From NCBI GenBank assembly GCA_020726505.1, contig JAHLEZ010000008.1, forward strand, positions 2,294,001 through 2,358,000: a stretch of DNA of 64,000 nucleotides, given 5' to 3'. Numbering within the stretch: the first letter of the stretch is position 1; the number at the start of each line of letters is the position of its first letter. This document shows, in pieces, positions 44,901-56,558 of the stretch. The translations under genes were made by a program, and so were the position numbers. The notes beneath the pieces were generated by a model. That model was given only the letters and a program-made list of their open reading frames with translations. It did no database searches and was not told the DNA's origin. Origin of the DNA: Leptodontidium sp. MPI-SDFR-AT-0119. Lineage: Eukaryota > Ascomycota > Leotiomycetes > Helotiales > Leptodontidiaceae.

Positions 44901-45745
44901 TTAGGAGCTGTTCTTGGTATATTTCGCCTTGCCAAACGAGAATGGTACGTAGCGGTACTTGATCATATGCTGGATCTGTCTCCTCACTGTGCAACTGTCA
45001 GCCTCATTTCCAGTTTCCAACATCTTCCCAGTAGCACAGAAATACATACTCGTCAAAGTGAACAAGATCAACCAGTAGACAACCAAAACAGGCCAGAACA
45101 CAGGGATATCAAAGATCGAGAACCATGTGCAGACAAAGCCGATGGTGATAGCCCTCGTGGCCGCATACCAGAACTTGAACTCAGGTAGGCGGCGGATGAA
45201 GGGTCGGAACTCCTCGTCTTGTTTGGTAGGAAGGCCCCCAACCGAACCATCTTCCATGTCATTGTCTATCGCTTCGTTTGAGGGGTCGAATTTGGGTTGC
45301 AGGAAGGCGAGGAAGAGGTTGAGAAGATAGATGCCCAGGGAGTATGCGACTGAATTTGCATGTTAGCAAGGCTGCGAGAAAATCGGATTGAAGCTCTGGG
45401 TGAACATACCGATGTACCATCCTTGCGCGAGGAATATCCTGAGGAAGAAGAAGGAGAGGAGACCTGCGGTTCCCAACCATCTGTATGGTGTATAAGGAGT
45501 CGACTTGTCGAGCCATGCTTGGTATTGCTACAACCCCTATCAGCCATTGTCCGCATCATATTGTCCATGGTCCCCTGAATTGCCATCGTCTTCCCACTCT
45601 CGACACATCTCTCCCCAAGATTCCCCATCAATCAATCAATCAATAAAACGAATCCAGAACAAAAAACCAAACTTACACGCTGCAACCTCGAAGTATGCGC
45701 GCTCACAGCCGCAAAAGGGGTCTGTTCAGGCTCCATGGAATCCAT
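44901..45745 (-). CDS. RER1: Rer1, ER-Golgi retrieval receptor
   Basis: A 190-aa Golgi membrane protein that returns escaped ER membrane proteins through COPI vesicles. Exons in transcript order: 45745-45677, 45527-45410, 45349-45050, 44986-44901. Highly conserved family blocks are present: [19 protein letters not shown], then [38 protein letters not shown] and [18 protein letters not shown]. The end is [19 protein letters not shown]. Four membrane helices and the length match the family (about 190 aa). The last intron splits the codons just before RRQIQ. Housekeeping gene; no anomaly seen. Confidence 0.97.
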
Positions 45746-46284
45746 TCTTGCGGTCTCAATTCCTCACACTTGGAAAAGCGCAGAACAATCGAATAGTATC
45801 AAAGCCTTGTATCGGTGATGCGCAGAGTTGTTCCGAGTGTTGGTTGCGGAAGGAGAAGGCAGTGGCGCAAAAGGAAAAGTTGATGGTTGAAGGGCTGCGT
45901 AATTTCTTAACACCTGTTCGCCTGTTCGCGTCTTTCTTGGTCCAGATTTCCGTTGGGTGCGGCTTGCATCCATCTGAAGATTGGCATGGCAGGGGTGACC
46001 GGCCCGACTGTTTTTCCTGACAAAGATCATGTGATCGGGCATGGACCGTGCCGGGGATGCTGCTGTGCCAAGACCGAGGTTGCACAGAATCAGAATAGGA
46101 AGGAACAGGGGTAGCTAAGGCTCGGTTTGAGTCGGTGCTTCGGATGTTGGAGGGATGGCATTTCATCCCTCTATCTTCAACCTCACATCTTCACCAGCCC
46201 ATTGCCCGGATTGTTAAGCTGGTCTTAATCCCAACGTTCCACCAAAATACCCAAACAAAAATCCCGAAGCCATAACTATCCAAG
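45746..46284. other. Divergent promoter between RER1 and enoyl-CoA hydratase gene
   Basis: A 539-bp spacer between divergent genes. No coding or RNA feature recognised. Confidence 0.45.
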
Positions 46285-47344
46285 ATGAATACAATGAGAA
46301 CCTTGAGGCCGATTGCCTCTCAATTTCGAGCTTCAACCTCCGCTCTCCCCGCCATAGCTCGTGCATACTCCGCATGGCCAACAAAGTCTTACGAATTCAT
46401 TGAGACGACTGAACCCAGACCAGGAGTTGGGCAGAGTAAGATATATCTACTTTCGACTCCTTCTATTACTTTCCTTCACTCCTTTCTCTATTATGTCTAA
46501 TTTTTTGTCAATTCCATCCTCTACCTTACTGTTATTTCCCCCTCTCTGCTTCTACTCTCCCCATCAACCAACTCCCCACAACTCCAATTCCCAAACAATC
46601 TAACACCAAACAGTAACAATCAACCGCCCAAAAGCCCTCAACGCCCTCTCCACCCCCCTAATAAACGAACTCAACTCCGCCCTCCTCACATTCGACTCCT
46701 TCCCCACCATCTCCGCCATCCTCCTCACCGGCTCCCAAAAAGCCTTCGCAGCAGGCGCCGACATAAAAGAGATGTCCACCCTAACATTCTCAGAAGCCTA
46801 CACGAAATCCTTCATAGAATCCTGGTCCCTCCTCACAACAACCATCAAGAAACCCATCATCGCCGCCGTCTCAGGCCACGCTCTAGGAGGCGGCTGCGAG
46901 CTGGCCCTCATGTGCGATATCCTGTATTGTACAGAGACGGCGAATTTCGGACAGCCTGAGATTAAACTTGGGACGATCCCGGGTGCGGGGGGAAGTCAGA
47001 GGTTGACGAGGGCGATTGGGAAGGCGAGGGCTATGGAGTTGATTCTGACGGGGAAGAATTTCAGTGGCAAGGAGGCAGGGGAGTGGGGTGTTGCGGCGAG
47101 GACGTTTGCGACCTGGGAGGAGTTGATGGAGGGGAGTTTGAAGACTGCCGAGACTATTGCTGGGTATAGTAAGGTGGCGGTTATGGCGGCTAAGGAGGTC
47201 GTGAATAAGAGTCAGGATTTGCCGTTGAGGGATGGGGTGGAGTATGAGAGGAGGGTCTTTCATAGTTTGTTTGGGAGTGAGGATCAGAAGATTGGGATGA
47301 AGGCTTTTGCGGAGAAGAAGAAGGCTGAGTGGAGTCATAAGTAG
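46285..47344 (+). CDS. echA: Mitochondrial enoyl-CoA hydratase (crotonase family)
   Basis: Hydrates 2-trans-enoyl-CoA to 3-hydroxyacyl-CoA in short-chain fatty-acid and branched-chain amino-acid breakdown. The protein has 293 aa; exons 46285-46435 and 46614-47344. The N-terminus is an Arg/Ser/Ala presequence (MNTMRTLRPIASQFRASTSA) typical of mitochondrial import, and no peroxisomal SKL is present at the end. The crotonase core is INRPKALNAL, AFAAGADIKEM (oxyanion-hole loop), SGHALGGGCELALMCDI with the first catalytic Glu in GGGCE, and FGQPEIKLGTIPGAGGSQRL with the second catalytic Glu in QPEI. Length and motifs match ECHS1 orthologues. The intron falls right after the presequence region. The symbol follows Aspergillus usage. 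Confidence 0.95.
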
Positions 47345-47547
47345 AGTGGTTTGGTGAAAAGTTGGTTTGTAATGTGGTATGTCTTGAAATGAATCGTTCG
47401 CTATAAACTCCTGATGCTCGACCAATCCCGCCTGTTGTCATTTGCCTTGACTGCACCCACCTCCCAAAAAAAAAACGCCTATGTTGGCTCACGTAGCCTA
47501 CTGCATGCTAAGTACCTTTCCGTCCCAATCTAATTCATAAATACATT

Positions 47548-49639
47548 CTAGATTTCTTCTTTCGAGACGATGGCTTGGCCATCCCATTCCTTACAGAATC
47601 CAAAGAAACTTCGGCGAACGCAGTGGGACTTTCCACCTGGTGTATGTGTTGGTGTTGGTGAGGAAGTTGGTGATGGGTCGACACAAATCAATCCAAACCA
47701 TTCTTTCGAGGTACAGGAATGGGTACTCGTGGTACTCTTTGGTGCCGTTGAGGTTGGCATCGGCGGCGGAGATGTGATGGTGTGTGACCGAGTAGTAGTC
47801 ACATCGCCACACCCCCAAAACAGACCAGGAGTCTCACAGTTTGTCGAAGTTGGTTTGGTTGAAACAGGCGATGTGGATGTTGGGTCATTGCATCCAAACC
47901 AACCGGGTGTCTTGCAAGTGGTTGTGGATGTGGACGTAGATGTTTTGGTAGGCGTAGGCGAGCTGACACTAGTACTTGTGGTGGTAGTAGTCGTCTCATC
48001 ATTGCAGCCAAACCACCCTGGAGTCTTGCATGTCGAAGTAGACGTAGTTGTGGTACTGGTACTAGTTGTCGTCCCAGTTGTGGTCGTAGTCTCATCCAGG
48101 CATCCCCACCAGCCAGGGGTTTGACAAGTTGACGTTCGTGTCCTGGTTTTCGTAGACGTTGAAGACGGTAGGGTTGAAGTCATGCTGCTATTGCCAGTAA
48201 CCTCTTTCCAAAGTGGGCAATCATAGCATTCGGGCGTAAATTTGCACTCCGGTGCTTTGGTCCACTTCTTAATAACGTTCTCAATAACGTAGATGATCTT
48301 GTGGGTGATGATCGAGACTCTCGTGCCATTGACATTGACAACATCGAAGACACACTCCCTGCCGGTATGGCATGCGCTCTCCAGAGCATATCCCGCATAA
48401 GAGCATGAGGCAGTGGCTCCGTTGCAAGTCCCCATATAAATTGGATCGGCATTCTGCCCAAAGTGGAAAGCTCCTGTGTACTCTCTTTGACCTGGTCTAT
48501 CAGGGTCAACTCCTGGTGGGACCGGAAGTCCAAGTCGGTTTGCTGGCAGGGCATCCGGAACTGCTTGGAAGGTCAAGACAGGCTTGCCATAGGTCAACCC
48601 AATCATCGCACTAACAGAACCTCCGAGAGAATGGCCAGACATCCAGACTTCCGAGTCAGGATACATTGCTGTGACATTGCTATATAAGCTCCGAGCTGCA
48701 GCATAGTATCGATTTTCCTTCTTGAGACTTTTCTTCAAGCAAGTCAAGTTGCAGGTGTATGTCCCAGAAGCACAGTCGCATACTTGGCGGTAGAACGTGC
48801 TTCCTTGCTGTCCACAGCAACAGCTGAAGAAAAGGTTGTCGTTCTCCTTGTCGTTCGTGGTAGTTCCATCTCCATCCCAAATAGCCAAGGTCGTCCCCTT
48901 TAGTCCAATGACTATGGTAGAATTGTCCTCATTTCCGTACAGGTATCCTCGGAGTCCATCACTGTCCCAGCCGAATCCCACGTCATTCGTCCTGTTGAAT
49001 CCCCCATTGACATCCTTCCAGTCCCCGGTATTCGGTGCATCGACGTATGCATTTGCTGCCATTTGGGCAAAAGTCAAGATTGTTTGCATATCGGTGACAT
49101 CCGGACCCTGTACATCATCCATCGTCCATGCGCCTGGAGACGACGCCCATACATCCGAATACTGTCTTGCTGCCGCCACCATAGGATCTACAACTGAGGG
49201 GCGAGCATCCTTTAACCGGTGAATCTTCATAGGACTTGTTCGCACCACCAGAGGTCTGTCGACTTTCTCTACCTTCCCCTCCTCCGACTCTATCCATAAG
49301 TGTTGTGCAGTCTTCGGTACATCATGCCGTCGGTGAACAGTGGGGCGGTTGAGATCCCCATGGTGGAAGACATGCCGTAAAGTCTATGAATGTCAGCAAA
49401 CTACTTTGTAAATAGCAAATGGCACAGCCTACGAATACGTGTTCGTCATTCCTAGATGTCGGGACACCTGGCTGTGAAAGGTAAGGAGGGAGTATGGGTA
49501 TTGGTTCTTGTTGTTGTTGACTCGCGGCATCGGAGGCACCAGCAATCGGCGTCGATAAGGCAAGGAACGACAGCAGCAGTCCAGCTGTGACTCTGCCCGC
49601 AGAAGTACATTTCGGGTGAGGTTGCCGTTGGAGTTTCAT
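47548..49639 (-). CDS. atg15: Atg15, autophagic/Cvt body phospholipase
   Basis: Vacuolar lipase that breaks the membranes of autophagic bodies. A 680-aa protein; exons 49639-49433 and 49383-47548. An N-terminal signal-anchor (AGRVTAGLLLSFLALSTPIA) is followed by the conserved TLRHVFHHG and by VWMSGHSLGGSVSAMIG, the class-3 lipase nucleophile elbow with catalytic Ser in GHSLG. Further Atg15 blocks are YAGYALESACHTGRECVFDV, then HKIIYVIE, with KFTPECYDCPLW closing the catalytic part. The C-terminal 200 residues form a Thr/Ser-rich, probably O-glycosylated tail. It holds five Cys motifs of the pattern C-x-TPGWFGCND, the last two degenerate (CETPGLFWGCGD, CTSKEWFGLICVD). The start was chosen at the ATG before the signal-anchor. 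Confidence 0.93.
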
Positions 49640-50465
49640 GGCCAAGGGATATAGTGATAAACGCAATAAGAAAAGGAAGAAGAAAGCGTTGAGTTGAGGG
49701 GAACGGGGTGACGGTGATGATGAGTTGGAATGGAATGGGCCTCCCTCCGCATGCACGCCCAGGCGATCGTCAAGAGGCGTCAGGTGGATGCATGGGGGGT
49801 TTAGGTTTGTTTGGCTTGGTTTGGTTGGGCGAGGCTGCAGCAGCACGAGTCACTGAGGTCACTGAGCTGAGGTGACTGCAGAAGGTGGAGTAAACGGACT
49901 TTGGGGACTGCCTGGTGAGTGAAGGGTGCCTGCCCTGCCTGACTGAAAGCTGTACCCAGGCACTCCACGCTGCTCCGTGATTGGAAGAGGCGGTGAGTGC
50001 TCAGATATACCCCTGACCCATACCCCCCATGCCTCATTCTACGCAGCACGAATCCCGTCAGCGAACAGCCCGCAGATCCGCGTCATACCCGCTGGGTTCT
50101 AGGCACTGCATCTCCCTCACTTCAATACTCACTCTTATGTGCTCGGTATCAGCGGATCCATTGCTGTAGAGCCACGCTTCTGAATCCCCTCTACTATCGT
50201 GGATCACCCTGGGCTCGAGAGATGTAATAGAGTCGTTATATTGTCGGGTTTTCTCGTCTCCGCAATTCTTGGGCCTTTCGTTGCCTCACACTCGTTCATC
50301 CAGCGATCCCATCCCGGCTGTATCAGAGTTTCAGTCGTAGACAGTTCATGCGGCATCGTTCGCTGGGTAAGACAAGATCTAACTGACAGACAGGTAAATA
50401 AAAGTCCTTCTCCCTTTTGCTCTTCTTTCTTTCTTTCTTTCTTTCTATCTAAGAGATGTGCCAAA
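49640..50465. other. Divergent promoter between atg15 and the VPS9-domain gene
   Basis: An 826-bp spacer without a recognised gene. It has a TTTC microsatellite at 50424-50446 just before the VPS9 gene start. Confidence 0.45.
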
Positions 50466-52877
50466 ATGCAAGCAATTACTGACAAGATGATGTTCACTCT
50501 ACCAGATTTTATGGCATCTCCAGAGCGCAAGAAGAGCGACCAGCAGCGGCCTCGCCCATTACAGCTATCCAAATCCTTTATCAAACCTCCACCGGCGAGT
50601 CCAGACCGCAGCACACGAGCTCAAAGAGCCAGCACTATTCAGAATGGGGTAGCATCAGAAACGATGATGACCGATAAGTCAAGTGCTGCAAAGGGGGATA
50701 GGCGGCAGCGGACGCAATCAGACCTCTTTGAAAAAGGAGGATCGGAGGAGGAGGATGAAGACAGTGGAAATAATGAAACAACCGGGAAATTGCCAGATGA
50801 CTTTGATAAACTACCAATAGAGCTTGTCAGTCTGAGTGATAGGTTTGTGATCCAAGCTCTGGGTAGAGGGACTTACTAACCCGTCGCCAGCTTCATCGAT
50901 TCGCTCTCCGCCAAAGTCCATCCTACCCCACCATCTGTCGACAAGTTATCTGCCTTATTTCAAGACTTCTATGTCGTCGCTGCCAACCATATCAGTACAC
51001 ATATCTCTGCACTTTCCTCTCGCCAGCATAGGGAAAACTCTCCTGCACCTTCAGTAGCTAACAGGCTAAGGGCAAAAGCTGCATCGATTGGCAACAAAGA
51101 CAGGCCGAAAGTTCCACTGGTTAGAAGGGATTCGGAGCAACAGATGCTGACTGTCGAGGAAATTGCGGATCGAAAGCGCGCTCGGAAAGTGTTGGAGCAG
51201 AAACGAGTTGCTTTGGAGGAAGCAGTCGAGCGGAGGGTGACTGAAGGAATCTACAATCGAATATGGAGACATCGGAGCACCCAGGACGAGGCCCAGGATG
51301 AAAAGCTGCGTTCCAAAACTGCGGCTCTTTCGGTAGTAGGGATTGGCTTGACAGATCTTGGTATTGATTTAGGCCAAGAATCAAGCGAAAACCCAGATGC
51401 TACCGATGATAAAGAGAAGGAAGTCAGAGAATGGCTCGAAGGTGCTAGAGAAGAGCTGATTGCTATGAATGACGAGAAATATCCTCTTGGCAAATTGCAA
51501 CATTTGAAAGCAGCTCACAAGGCTATTGTCGATACCCTATCCCACTTTCACCCCTCGTCGTCAGCAGATGAGATTATGCCGATGTTGATATACACTTTGA
51601 TCACATCTCGACCAGAGGGCATTGATGTTATAAGCAATCTATACTTCATTCAAAGGTTCCGGAATGAAAACAAAATAGATGGGGAAGCTGCATATTGCTT
51701 GACAAATCTAGAAGCAGCGATCACATTCCTTGAGACAGTGGACCTTGCAAGTCTTAGAGCGGATGAGAATCCTTCTGGACCTCCAAAGTCAAACAGTCGA
51801 CCTACCACTCCAAGGCTGGAGAAAACCGATCCAATGCTCACACTCACACCTTCGCCAAAACCCTCGACTCCTGAAGTCAACTCGGACAACGCAAGCCCGA
51901 CTATCACGAAATCTCACACCTTCCCAGCCGGACTTCGTCCAACTCAACAGATTCATAACCGAAGGCTAAGCGATATGTTCCAACCTCCAGCAGTACTGGG
52001 TGCTGCTGGTGATGCGGTCATGAACACCGCCGATCAGGGGTTCAAAACGATAGGCAATAGTCTTGGGGACAGTTACAAGTTCTTGGTTGGGAAGTTGAAG
52101 GAACGGCAAGAGGAATCCAGTGGGCAGAAGACCGAGATCATCGTTCCCAAAACTCTAGACGATGCTCGGAAACTCGTCAGCACACCTCCACTCGAAGATG
52201 AAGAGTCAGCTAGTGGAGCAAGCTCACTTCACAGCACCGAAGTATCTGGAAGGAGGCGGGCTGATTCAGGCGCCAGGCTCGATGACAAAGTCTTGAGCAT
52301 TATTGGTGGCCGGAAAATCGCTCGTGATAGAAGTACAGACAGTGTACGAAGTGCCAGTACAACTGGAAGCAGCAAGAAGGTCGCCTTCGCTGAGGAGGGT
52401 GCCAGTAAAGTCCCTTCACCATTACATACCGCCGCTCCAGCACCAGCACCAGCGCCAGCACCAGCACCAGCAAACCCCGCCATTGTGGAGTCGATGCGGA
52501 ATCTTGGAAATTCGCTGAATCCCATGAATCGGATTGCTGGAATGGGAATGATGCGTGGATTTGGGCGTACTACACCTGTAGCTACCACACCAACAACGCC
52601 AAACCCAAACAAATCAATACCCGATGGTGGCATCGCGGATTTGACGACTGTGAGTCACCCTGTTCCCTAACTTTATCATCCATCACTTACAAATGTCCAG
52701 GCATTTCCGGACCTTGCACCTTCGCTCCCAGCCAAAGAAGTGCCCAAGGTCGCACCGCCAATCAAGAAATTCATGGAGCTGCAAAATCCAGGCGAGTTGA
52801 GGATCAACGAGGTACTAGAGCTATTGAGAGATTATAGGAGGCTAGCGGGGGCGTTGAAAGATTTGGGTGCTGTTTGA
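50466..52877 (+). CDS. VPS9-domain protein, candidate Rab5-type GEF
   Basis: Predicted guanine-nucleotide exchange factor for endosomal Rab5-family GTPases, 770 aa; exons 50466-50842, 50891-52649, 52701-52877. The N-terminus is Pro/Ser-rich and disordered. A helical region (SFIDSLSAKVHPTPPSVDKL, then EEIADRKRARKVLEQKR) leads to the VPS9 domain: KYPLGKLQHLKAAHKAIVDT, SADEIMPMLIYTLI, SNLYFIQRFRN, and GEAAYCLTNLEAAITFLETV, with the conserved Asp (ADE) and Tyr (GEAAY). The C-terminal half is disordered, with an Ala-Pro repeat encoded around 52435-52475, and ends in a helix (ELRINEVLELLRDYRRLAGA). No CUE domain is visible, so it is more like Muk1 than Vps9. Subcellular site (endosome) is inferred. 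Confidence 0.9.
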
Positions 52878-53559
52878 TTAAAGTTCGTCACTCTTTTAGC
52901 TCTACTTGTTTTGAATTTGCGTTGGGTCATTGCAGGCAGGCATGCAAGCAAGCAAGGCATATATGGCGTTCTGGGTGGCATTTGAGATACAAGACTTTGT
53001 CTTTCCTCTGGCGTTACTGGTTTAAGGACAGGAACGAGTGAGTGGGTGATGCTCCTCGAATTTGATCAAATTTGAAATGCCATCATTGCAAAGTATCAAA
53101 TTTCTTTATACTCTCTTAACTATTCTCTTGCAAGAGACCAAGCTTCTGTGATAGACCACGTATGGTGTAAGATTTGTCAAGTCGTACTTATTTTCCTCGA
53201 ACTCATGCGTCACACACCACGAACGATCACTTAGTCGCAACTCGTCTCGCCAAGATATCGGGTTCTCCAGGGTAAACAACTCCCGTGATTGGCTGATCAA
53301 CACCAAATAATCCACTCAAAAATTCATCCCCAACGTCATTTCATCCCAGGCACAAGAAGCTACCCCACCAACCGCTAGAAGCTATCTCTTTCGGTCTAAA
53401 GGCGGCACTTTCTTCCTTCTCCACATCTCCAACCTCATATCCACAGCCTCATAACCATTCCGTCGATTTAATCACGATACTTGATGTCCCAAACGACCCC
53501 CACATTCTGAAGTGAAATTGTGACGGTAGAAACCCGTACCCAAGAGCCAAAAAGGAGAA
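52878..53559. other. Intergenic, no gene recognised
   Basis: 3' region of the VPS9 gene and promoter of the BOR1-type gene. Confidence 0.4.
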
Positions 53560-56558
53560 ATGGCTTCTCAACAAGGAGGAGGAAACAATACTTTTTCACT
53601 CCCCAACCCCCTCCCCCACGATCCCAACACTCACACCCGGAAACCATGGCATCAGCGGCTCACTCTCCCCTTCAACCCCTCCTCATCTCACGACGAGGCT
53701 GCTTCTGCTGTACGAGATAGAGAAATAGAAAGGGAAAGAGAAAATGCAAATGCAAATGATCTGCACCACGCTCAGACGAATACGAATACCAGCACGAGGA
53801 CTAAACACGTAGCTAAATGGTGGAAAGTCCGGCTCTTCAGAGGAATGGTCAATGATGTGAGGAGACGCTTGCCGTTCTACTGGAGTGATTGGACCGATGC
53901 GTGGGATTATAGGGTTGTGCCTGCGACGGTTTATATGTATTTTGCGAAGTGTGTTGCCCATTTTTCTTGTCTCGTCTCATCTAGTCTCCTCTTGTGGATG
54001 ATCCTATCCTCATTCTCTAACTGAAGAGTGAACTTTTGAGGGGGGATGAGTTTTTGATATGTGTGCTGATTTGGGAGTACAGTATCTTACCGGCGTTGGC
54101 TTTCTCGTTGGATATGTAAGTTTGTTCCCTGAGACAAGATGAGGACATGGTTGATTGATTGATTGGTGATATATAGGTTTACTAAAACAAATATGAGCTA
54201 TGGCGTCAATGAAGTGCTACTCGCCTCTGTTCTTGGCTCGGTGGTCTTTGCGGTGTTTGCTGCTCAGCCGCTGGTGATTGTTGGTGTCACGGGTCCTATC
54301 ACTGTGTTCAATTAGTACGTACTTTTGGAAATCTAGACTGGAGAGTGCTGATGAGAATATTAGCACTGTGTATGATATCATGACGCCAACGGGGACGAAT
54401 TATTTTGCGTTTATGGCGCTTATTGGCTTGTAAGTCTTCATTTGTCTTCTTCCCTCCTCGGTTCTTTTCGGGGATTTGAGATGGGACGCTCTGAGATGGC
54501 AAGCTTCTCTAAGTGCTGTCGAAAATAATTGGCGATTTTCAATTAGCTACGTGGAGAGAGTCGAGAGCGTACAGACATCACAACGCGGACCTCTTACTAA
54601 GGAATTTCCAGATGGTCTCTAGTAATGCACTGGATCCTCGCCATAACCAACGCCTGCAACGCCCTGAAATACGTCACCAGGTTCTCCTGCGATATCTTCG
54701 GTTTTTATGTCGCATTCATCTACCTACAGAAAGGTATCCAAGTACTCACACGACAAGGTTCAACGGAGCCCTTCTACCTCTCAATAGTCATCTCTCTCCT
54801 CGTCCTCGTAGTAGGATATCTCTGCGGGGTAGTAGGATCTAGCCCTCTCTTCCAGCACTATGTCCGTGTATTCATCAAGGATTACGGCACCCCGCTCACG
54901 GTGGTGTTCTTTACTGGGTTCGTGCATATTGGGAGGATGAGAGATGTTAATCTGGAGACGCTGCCGACTAGCAAGGCCTTCTTTCCTACGGTCGATAGAG
55001 GCTGGTTTATCCACTTCTGGGATATAAGTATAGGGGATGTTTTCATTGCGATTCCGTTCGCTGTCCTGCTTACTATCTTGTTCTATTTTGATCATAATGG
55101 TATGTCAATATTGGATATGATTTTGATTCTAGCCTTACTCTATTGCTCTATCTATTGCTTTTTTCTCTCTCTTCTTCCCAGGACATGGACTGACATAACC
55201 AGTCTCCTCGCTCATCGCTCAGGGCACCGAATTTCCTCTTCGAAAACCAGCCGGGTTTCACTGGTACGTGTACCCTACCGAACCCCAACAACCATCAAGT
55301 TAGCTTCTTGAAATACCACAGGAACCTTTCTCCTCATTCCAACCAACACTCCGCCTCCCAACAAAATAGACACCTACTAACCCTCCACAGGGACATCTTC
55401 CTCCTTGGCCTAACAACAGGTGTAGCAGGCCTCCTCGGAATCCCCTTCCCCAACGGCCTCATCCCCCAAGCCCCCTTCCACACCTCCTCCCTCTGCGTAA
55501 CCAAAGTAATCACCGACCCACACGAAGAAGGCTCCTCAAAAGGCCACCTCACAACCGTCATCTCCCACGTCGTCGAGCAGCGCTTCTCCAACCTCGCCCA
55601 AGGCCTCCTCACCCTCGGCACCATGACCGGGCCCTTACTAATAGTCCTACACTTGATCCCGCAGGGCGTGCTCGCGGGCTTGTTCTTCGTTATGGGCGTC
55701 CAGGCTTTGGAGGGGAATGGTATTACTCTTAAGATTCTGTTTTTGCTTAGGGATGCGAAACTCACGCCTGCAAGTGAGCCGTTGAGGAGGATTAGAAGAA
55801 GAGGTGCGGTTTGGGGGTTTGTGGCTATTCAATTACTGGGGTTTGGAGCGACGTTTGCGATCACGCAGACGATTGCTGCGGTGGGGTTTCCGATTTTTAT
55901 CCTCTTGTTGGTGCCGGTGCGCACGGTATGTTTGTGGCTTCTCTTTTGCTCCTAAACTTGGCTTTGGTTGTTGTTGTTCTTGTTGCGAAAGTTTCGGGGG
56001 ATGGAATGCGTGCTGACATTTTGCCTTGGGTGAAGTGGTTACTACCGAAATATTTCGAGGACAGCGAATTGAGGATCCTGGATGCGCCTACAGCGAGCCC
56101 GTTCACGATGATTAGCGTTGGTGGGAACTATGGCGAGAGCGAAGAGGAAGATGGAGTTGTAGGAAGTGGACAGGAGACTGCTGTGCAGAGCGGTTTGCAG
56201 AGTGGGATGGGTAGTGATGGGGAAGGTGTATTGGTTGGTGGTAGTGAGTGCTCTTGATTTTCCCTCGGTGTTTTGTGTTTGATTCTGGTGTTGAGTGATG
56301 CATTGGAAGTCTATTCTTAGTAGGGTTGAAGTGGAGATGATAGTGCTGACGGTGAGATTTATAGAGGATGCGGATGCTGATAGTGATGAGGCGAGAGCCG
56401 AGCGTGGTGAAGGTGGATCTAGACTTGGTATGAAGAGGAGGGAGAGTTGGAGGGGTGAAGGAAGGAGTGGGAGGTGGAATGAGAGTGGAGATAGATTTGA
56501 GTTGCAGGATCGTAGGCCGGGCGTTAGTAGGAGGAGTGTGAGTAGGCAGTCGAAGTAG
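53560..56558 (+). CDS. BOR1: BOR1-type anion (borate/bicarbonate, SLC4) transporter
   Basis: Plasma-membrane anion exporter of 703 aa. Nine exons: 53560-53948, 54083-54115, 54177-54314, 54364-54429, 54612-55099, 55203-55263, 55391-55925, 56036-56243, 56365-56558; the total is in frame throughout. After a 120-residue hydrophilic N-terminus the SLC4 core begins: NILPALAFSLDMFTKTNMSY, then GSVVFAVFAAQPLVIVGVTG with PITVFNYTVYDIM. Other marks are VYMYF at helix 1, FDHNVSSLIAQGTEFPLRKP, WDIFLLGLTTGVAGLLGIPF and PNGLIPQAPFHTSSLC, which are diagnostic of the HCO3-/borate family. The C-terminal tail (DADADSDEARAE, then RRSVSRQSK) is charged. Exon 2 is only 33 nt. The intron before WLLPKYF uses an AAG acceptor, and the last intron was placed by frame; both are the least certain joins. 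Confidence 0.92.

Noticed and set aside
47570..48124. 184-codon Val-rich open frame opposite the atg15 tail
   Set aside because: Antisense shadow of the Thr-rich repeats (ACN codons read as Val on the other strand).
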